Both the position numbers and the translations under genes were made by a program. Of a stretch of DNA of 64,000 nt, positions 58,976 to 64,000 are shown piece after piece; position 1 is the first letter of the stretch, and every line of letters begins with the position of its first letter. The notes beneath the pieces are model-generated. The model worked only from the letters and a program-made list of their open reading frames with translations. It was not told the origin of the DNA and made no database searches. The DNA lies in NCBI GenBank assembly GCA_016584305.1, contig JACEEZ010003587.1, forward strand, positions 1 through 64,000. Reading direction: 5' to 3'. Source of the stretch: Chionoecetes opilio (taxonomy: Eukaryota > Arthropoda > Malacostraca > Decapoda > Majidae).

Positions 58976-60187
58976 CAACGCCGCCCTACTACTCCCGAAG
59001 GGGGAGGAAATTGCTACGCGGGCTCAACTGGGGGGTGTTAATTGTGCTTCCTGTTTAATAGGCGCCCCCCCAACCCGCTAAAGGTTCTTCCAATCGGTCG
59101 CTGGTGGAATGACACTAACCCTAGCAGCCCCCTACCTGTCGATGGGCCGGGTGAGGGCGTCATCTCCAAGTTCTCACAAAGGTAAGGGGCAAGTGCCTTT
59201 CCGTGTCGTCGGAGTACGGGGAGCTTTGAGTTCCCCAGGCCTTAGCAATAGCCCCGGCTATGGCCGGTGCGACCCTCACCTGTCCCCCCTAGAAGTTCCC
59301 TGGCTTATACAGGGCCCTCCAGGGGCCTCCTTAATCGCCTGCCCTATCATGCACTTGTCAATCAGTGGCTGCATCACCAATCTGCCTGCGTCGCCTTCAG
59401 GAGACCTGTATGTGTACCCCAATCCTGAGGCCATGTTGTAGGTGCTCGTAAATGCCCCGGGTTCCGAGGGGTAACCCATGGGACGCCTCCTGAAGGAGTA
59501 TCTAGTAGTGGCGTAGTCGTCGCGTAGAGTTTCCACCTCCGGCCCACCCCCGGCCGCCTAGTGGCCTGGCCCCATCGCCCCGTGGCTCCCCAGGGCCCTG
59601 AAGAGGGTGGGGCTAGTCCTGCCCTGCTTCCGGTGATCCTGGTGGGCCTCGGCCCGGGGCAACGCCATGTAACTCAGGCCGGAAAAACAAGGTAGTCGTA
59701 TCCCGTAGAGTTTCCTTGCCTAGCCTTGAGTCGGCAACCTCAGGCACGCGGACCAGGCTTGTGGCACGCAGGTGTCTCCTACGCGTCGCGGTTACTCGCG
59801 CCGTTTCTCAACGGACTCGACGTGAGGTTACTCGCTGCAGTTATTCCTGCAGTAATATACTATCACGTTCGCGACAACCGTGTGTGCACACGTATTAACG
59901 CCGCCGAACCGCGTGATGTACTTACTGTACCTCGTCCTCCTTCAGCCTTTTTGCGAGGGGCCCACCACTGACTTTCAACGTGAGTCCCTTGTCCTATAGG
60001 GTTTGCCTGTCTTAGCCTACCTTTTCTTCCTCCCCTCTTGGCGCCTGATAACGATCTGTCCCCTCAGCGAACACCCCTTTGCTTCCCTCTCTCAATACCA
60101 TCTTAGTCCTTCGGCCGTCTCCCCAAAAGTTTATCCTTCGTTACCTCCATATTCCTCATTTCCTCCTACGCGTCCCCCAGCATCACA
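58976..60187 (-). repeat. 5' LTR of the gypsy element
   Basis: Starts TGTTAGCCCCCAACGCC and ends GCATCACA. Next to it, on the coding strand, TTGGGCCCCCACCTAGTG occupies the primer-site position, but I could not assign a tRNA. Confidence 0.85.
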
Positions 60188-60328
60188 CTAAGCATCTTTT
60201 AGCTATGCCCTGTTTTTTAGGTATCCTTTTCCCCTACTAATTTGGTATCTATCAGTTACTTTTTTCGTTATTTTATGGCTCACAACATGCAATTTATAGC
60301 AAAGGAAGATCTGGGCGTAAGGGGTTAA
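60188..60328 (+). mobile_element. piggyBac-type MITE, right half
   Basis: Resumes TAAGCATCTTTTAGCTATGC, corresponding to TAAGCAATATTTTATAGATA of the complete copy, and ends GGGCGTAAGGGGTTAA at 60,328. Confidence 0.8.
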
Positions 60329-60360
60329 GATTTTTACCGATTTACCCTGAAAATTAAGTT

Positions 60361-60380
60361 TGTGGGCGTGGAGGGGTTAA
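60361..60380 (+). mobile_element. Terminal scrap of another piggyBac-type MITE
   Basis: GTGGGCGTGGAGGGGTTAA, the right end only, 50 bp beyond the split copy. Confidence 0.55.
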
Positions 60381-60446
60381 GTAACACTTCATGGTAGTAA
60401 GGGTTTTCCTCTCACGAGTTGTTGGTCGTGCTGGTCCTGGTCGCAG

Positions 60447-60607
60447 CACCCAGGAGTAGGATCCACGGCTGGCGGGACCATATGCCCCTGTTGGAGGCAC
60501 TGCGTGTGGAGGACTCCCACCATCCTCCACCCTGCCCCTCCTCCACAAGGCCAGGTTCTCTTCCACCATGTGTTGCCGCCTTTATCTTTTGCTCTACCAT
60601 TGAGTAG
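60447..60607 (+). CDS. TAF1A: Host gene exon E, probable last exon
   Basis: Acceptor CTGGTCCTGGTCGCAG ends at 60,446. The exon enters in phase 1, as exon D requires, and runs 52 codons to TAG at 60,605-60,607: APRSRIHGWRDHMPLLEALR then VEDSHHPPPCPSSTRPG and onward. An AATAAA lies 60 nt later. The SRxxGWxxxMP part may correspond to the human TAF1A segment SRKNWWPGFHF; the Pro-rich remainder has no match that I know. It would be a short C-terminus, so it could also be an alternative end or an unrelated frame. Confidence 0.4.
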
Positions 60608-60666
60608 TATTTTTTCGGTATTATTCCAGATAAAAACTTCCCTTAATTCTATCAAAAAATGATAAG

Positions 60667-60672
60667 AATAAA
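60667..60672 (+). terminator. Candidate polyadenylation signal
   Basis: AATAAA about 60 nt after the exon E stop codon, followed by T-rich DNA. AT-rich surroundings make chance occurrence easy. Confidence 0.35.
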
Positions 60673-61116
60673 AACTTTTATTGTATTAATACACATAATA
60701 CATTAGAAAGCGAGAAAAAATGGTATATTCCTAGATGAACTCTGGCTACAGGAGTATTTGTATTTTTGCCGCGTGTGTTGAATTTTTGTTTTTATTTTCA
60801 TATTTTATTTAATTTATTATTTTTATTTTAGTTTATTGTTTTAATTGTGTTTTTATTCTTTGATTCTTTTATTTGACCTCTTGTGCTCCTATAATACCCT
60901 GGGTTTTATATATTTTCATCTTTCCATCTTGGTCAGGGGTGTGAGTGTATTTTATCCCTGTTGACAGAGACTTGCATATGGCTTGTATTTTTCGAGACCC
61001 ACATAGGCTTCACATTGCCCTGAGCCACAGTTTCCTTCTGAAATCCTCTGATCTATATGTCCTTGCCCACGACACATGACTCAGGCTGGGTAAATCATTA
61101 TTCGGAAATAATATTC
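60673..61116. other. AT-rich non-coding interval
   Basis: TTTTATTTAATTTATT-type sequence followed by an unremarkable stretch. No feature recognised. Confidence 0.5.
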
Positions 61117-61203
61117 CTTTTTTTTTCCTGGCCCCAGCGAGGATTTGAACCGTCGGCTATCACTCAATTTGCACACACTTGGCGCGTTTACGAGACCTGG
61201 CCA
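61117..61203 (-). mobile_element. tRNA-derived SINE or retroposed tRNA pseudogene
   Basis: The minus strand shows TGGCCAGGTCTCGTAAACGC (A-box-like) and GGTTCAAATCC (B box, 61,141-61,151), then GGGGCCAGG followed by an A run (61,117-61,126). A pol III box pair with an A tail indicates retroposition. The acceptor stem does not pair, so it is not a working tRNA gene. Confidence 0.5.
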
Positions 61204-61372
61204 AAGTATATCCGTTGGTTTTAACGGTTCCGGTGATATTCATGGCATTACAAGCCACCACTAGTGTCCGAGTGTCTCTTCTATTATTGTTTTTCCAGTT
61301 TGCTCCTTTTCCTGTGGTTGTTGTGGCGGCTGTGCCTTGATTGTACCTTATGACCTCTGACCCTTCCTGCAG

Positions 61373-61501
61373 GTGAGGATTAAACAGGAAGCAATGCCTG
61401 CGGGTCCCGCAAGCCGGTGGTCACACCTTAGACTCTTGGAGGAACTGATCATTCTCATGACTTCCGCGGACCTTCTCAAAAATTTTAACCTGGAGTGCTG
61501 A
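61373..61501 (+). CDS. Possible alternative terminal exon
   Basis: After a good acceptor (CTCTGACCCTTCCTGCAG) 42 codons are open to a TGA: VRIKQEAMPAGPASRWSHLR, LLEELIILMTSADLLKNFNL and EC. Only phase 0 entry is open, whereas exon D leaves in phase 1, so it does not join directly. I do not recognise the sequence. Confidence 0.25.
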   Translation: MRIKQEAMPAGPASRWSHLRLLEELIILMTSADLLKNFNLEC

Positions 61502-61772
61502 AAAAATAGAGGAGGTAATGTACTTTTTTTTGGTTCAGATTCGTTTTGTTTTGAAGGGTCATTAGAAACGTGTATGAACAAAATTTAGTCCTTCATTAGG
61601 TCGTAAGCGAGAGTGCAGGGGCGTAAAATTAATCTTTACCCTATTTTTGTTCTTGCCTGTGCAGACTCTAGCCTTGAAACAGTAGACTTGGCAGACATAA
61701 TTGGCCTTAACTTGGCATGGTGAGCTGCATTATGTACAGTAGTATGTCCAATTGAGAACGGTAATATGACTA

Positions 61773-61860
61773 CAGTAACACACTCTAGATTGAAACTAAT
61801 TGACGGAGTACCTGGGTCGGAGTATCGAAAGTCCGATTATCCGATCTGGTTACCTCTAGC
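61773..61860 (+). mobile_element. Pogo/Tigger-like MITE fragment
   Basis: TA then CAGTAACACACTCTAGATTG, ACTAATTGACGG and TCGAAAGTCCGATTATCCGA resemble the left part of the pogo-like MITE at 42,274. The right end was not found. Confidence 0.4.
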
Positions 61861-62914
61861 CCCCTCCACCAGTAAAAGTCACTTCAAACATTCCGAAACA
61901 GCACAGATTGTATTCTTTACTCAACCAAAACCATCGTATTTTATACTATAATTATAAGTACCCCACACTTATAAATACGCACATGATAATAATAATAATA
62001 ATACAGAATTACAGTAAGAACTATACACTAAGAACTCTTAAAAAACCAAGCTGGTCTCGCGTCTACACTTGACCTGATCATGACTGGTTTCTGAATTATA
62101 AACTTATAATATGTACCATACCATTTTACCATTCGACTCACAAATTGTTTTTTCCTCACAAATTGTTTTCCATCACAGCAACCCCTTTACCCATCAAAAG
62201 TTATTTGTAAATGGATGGATCTACAATTGTATCCCCCGGCATTTCCCAATTATCTATCGAAAAAAGTATTTTCGAATTTCTGGCTGCTCAAGAAATATCC
62301 AAATATTGAACAAAAAATCAGGGTTTTGTTGTTATTTGCCACAAAACTATGAGTTGTAGGCAAAACTTATCGAATGTAACAAAGTTTCATCTTGAGTGTT
62401 CTACAGGATGCCAGTATCAGCTTTTGTCAAAACACCTCATGGTTGTCGAGAAAATTTGATTGTATAATGTACGAATATGCCTGATTTTCCTTCCTCGTGT
62501 TATTACCAATCAATATTTTTGTTTTGCTTTACAACCAAATGCTACCCTTGCTCTCCTTAATATTTACTTCTCATAATACATGTTACAATTATTTGCCATG
62601 GGTTTTTTCTTTTTTAGTTATTGAAAAACAAACGTGATTTAAAAAAAAAATTCAGGCAATAAATTCATTGCCCTTGCAAATTTGCAATATTTTTTTTGAA
62701 AAACTAGATTTTTCTTGAAAATTAGGTTCCTACAGTTATTTGGTCATACTGAACACGAATCTGGAGTTCAGTTTTCAGTGTAAAATGTTAGATCGTCCTT
62801 ATTTTCAGCAATCAACAATGGCGTTGGATACTTCCAATATTCCTTAAGTAATCGTCCAAACCATTTCATCATTCCTATTTACTGCAATCAAAAGCCATAG
62901 CCGTAACGAGTATA
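61861..62914. other. AT-rich interval, nothing recognised
   Basis: Includes a short AAT run (about 61,988-62,003) and many poly-A/T tracts. No convincing exon, element end or RNA gene was seen. Confidence 0.5.
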
Positions 62915-63178
62915 TCAACAATACTCGTCACTTTTTGTATCCATTCGTCCGGTTTTAAAATAATCCGCGAAATCAAAATCTGCAAATTCCCCGATTTTTC
63001 TCAAACACTCCTCAAGTTTTGCAGACGATCGCTCAGCGCGTGACGTAGCAAATGAATGGCTCCTCTTACCCCGCGTCTGATCATAGGCACGTAACACAAG
63101 AGATAAATATAGTACTTGAAGATATTCTGGGTGGTTCTGATAGATTTTTTTTGCGATATATGCCACGATGCCATGCAT
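62915..63178 (-). CDS. Unrecognised open frame, 87 codons
   Basis: From ATG at 63,178 the frame reads MHGIVAYIAKKIYQNHPEYL, a Ser/Arg-rich middle and then LEECLRKIGEFADFDFADYF. Its composition looks more protein-like than other frames nearby and it lies in clean sequence, but no family, splice site or promoter supports it. It could be a first exon of a minus-strand gene or chance. Confidence 0.2.
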   Translation of the reverse strand: MHGIVAYIAKKIYQNHPEYLQVLYLSLVLRAYDQTRGKRSHSFATSRAERSSAKLEECLRKIGEFADFDFADYFKTGRMDTKSDEYC

Positions 63179-64000
63179 CCTTTATGGTGCAGCACAAAGA
63201 CAGCTGTGCCTTTCGAAAGTTTGCTACACGGAAAAGGAGTGGCTGTTATGGTGATACACGGCCGATAGTGTGGTTGGGGCGAGCCCAGTTGTGTTGAGAA
63301 ACGGTGTGTAGTTTGAGGGTACAACAGCGGGTGAACGACTGGTGATGAGTGTGCAGCGCGGCCTAGTCGACTACCCATGTGTGGTTATTTGGGGGGGCGA
63401 CGAGTGTGGAGGTGAGCCTGTGTACACGGGCGTGCTGTAACAAGGTCGTGCGCCCCCTGAAGTACAGGACTCAGTTGTGGAGTGGGGCGTGCCCTGTGGT
63501 TAAGACCTGTGGATGGTGTGGTCTGTCACACTTTCCTGCCTTCCCGCCCCCACATATTTTCCACTCTATGCTGTATTTAATGCTAGTATGTGGTTTCCGA
63601 GTAATGAATTTTGACTGTAAGCTCCAAAACTACCATAGGATTTTCTCGAAATGTACCTTCTTGTGACTCCCTACACTGACATGGGTTTTAACCTATTTTA
63701 CCAAGTCCATGTTTTGGAGAAGTGCCAGTGCCCCCCCCCCGTTGTTCCTTTTTGCCTGAACCTCAGGCTCTTGCTACACCTTTGCATGTTGTTTTCCGAC
63801 CTCGTACTCTCCGGGCTCAAACATATAGGGTTGGGATCCCATGACAATCTGAGGTTCGTTTTCTCATATATGTACCGCGGTCATTTATTCGGTCTCAAGA
63901 TTGATCATCGTACTCTATATCTGTCACAGCTACAGATTCACTGTCTGAACAACCGAAGTACAATCGCTCACATAACATTTTGCCGACAGGTGTTCAGACA
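63179..64000. other. Right end of window, nothing recognised
   Basis: GC content rises at 63,240-63,560 (GTGTGG and GGGCG motifs), which could be a promoter-like island, but no transcription start signal or exon was recognised. A C run lies at about 63,731-63,740. Confidence 0.4.

Larger units (their letters stand above)
52452..60187 (-). mobile_element. Ty3/gypsy LTR retrotransposon with ~1.2-kb LTRs
   Basis: Two direct repeats (52,452-53,686 and 58,976-60,187) with TG...CA ends flank a 5.3-kb centre that codes on the minus strand for reverse transcriptase/RNase H followed by integrase, the gypsy order. Flanking ATAAG (52,447-52,451) and CTAAG (60,188-60,192) are a near-perfect target duplication, confirmed by the interrupted MITE. 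A hAT-type MITE sits in its leader at 58,228-58,888. Frames are broken throughout. It is antisense to the host gene, in the intron between exons D and E. Confidence 0.85.

Noticed and set aside
61117..61203. Functional tRNA gene
   Set aside because: A and B boxes are present, but the acceptor stem does not pair and an A tail follows directly, so it is retroposed.

Overview
This looks like a window of arthropod nuclear DNA, most likely from a decapod crustacean. The evidence is spliced, intron-phased exons, no bacterial-style genes, Ty1/copia elements that resemble the crustacean GalEa group, and remnants of two multi-copy protein families that I know only from arthropod genomes. The species call is inference. 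Nearly all open frames in the first 31 kb, in the purine tract and in the minisatellites are chance frames in repeats.

Layout. Positions 1-31,198 are one AT-rich satellite with a monomer of about 262 bp, interrupted three times by a different block built of ~155-bp subrepeats. At 31,199-32,110 a broken, truncated copy of an arthropod repeat protein family abuts the satellite on the minus strand. Next come a possible WD40-like exon (32,298-32,458), a 420-bp purine tract and GA-rich microsatellites. From 33.7 to 41 kb a ~44-bp minisatellite, which appears to be an expanded LINE 3' tail, flanks exon A of a host gene. It is also interrupted by a 4.2-kb copia element with clear LTRs, target duplication and primer-binding site.

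The host gene is on the plus strand. Candidate exons lie at 35,060-35,242, 41,468-41,534, 42,650-42,835, 51,506-51,646 and 60,447-60,607, followed by an AATAAA. All four exon junctions agree in phase. The exons weakly but co-linearly resemble the C-terminal half of TAF1A, an RNA polymerase I selectivity factor subunit; this identity is tentative. Its introns carry two copia copies (35.4-39.6 and 43.2-48.2 kb), a ~2.9-kb DNA-transposon-like element coding for an uncharacterised arthropod family (48.3-51.15 kb), and a Ty3/gypsy element with 1.2-kb LTRs (52.45-60.19 kb). The gypsy element sits inside a piggyBac-type MITE and itself contains a hAT-type MITE. All three LTR elements are antisense to the host gene. 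Pogo-like MITEs, a LINE 3' end and a tRNA-derived SINE add to the mix. The last 2.5 kb show little that can be named.

Sequence quality varies sharply. Blocks near 1-1,000, 2,650-6,980 and 15,640-17,040 are clean satellite; the rest of the satellite and much of 43-60 kb are full of single-base indels and odd G runs, as in poorly polished long-read assembly. Frameshifts in those parts cannot be assumed to be biological.
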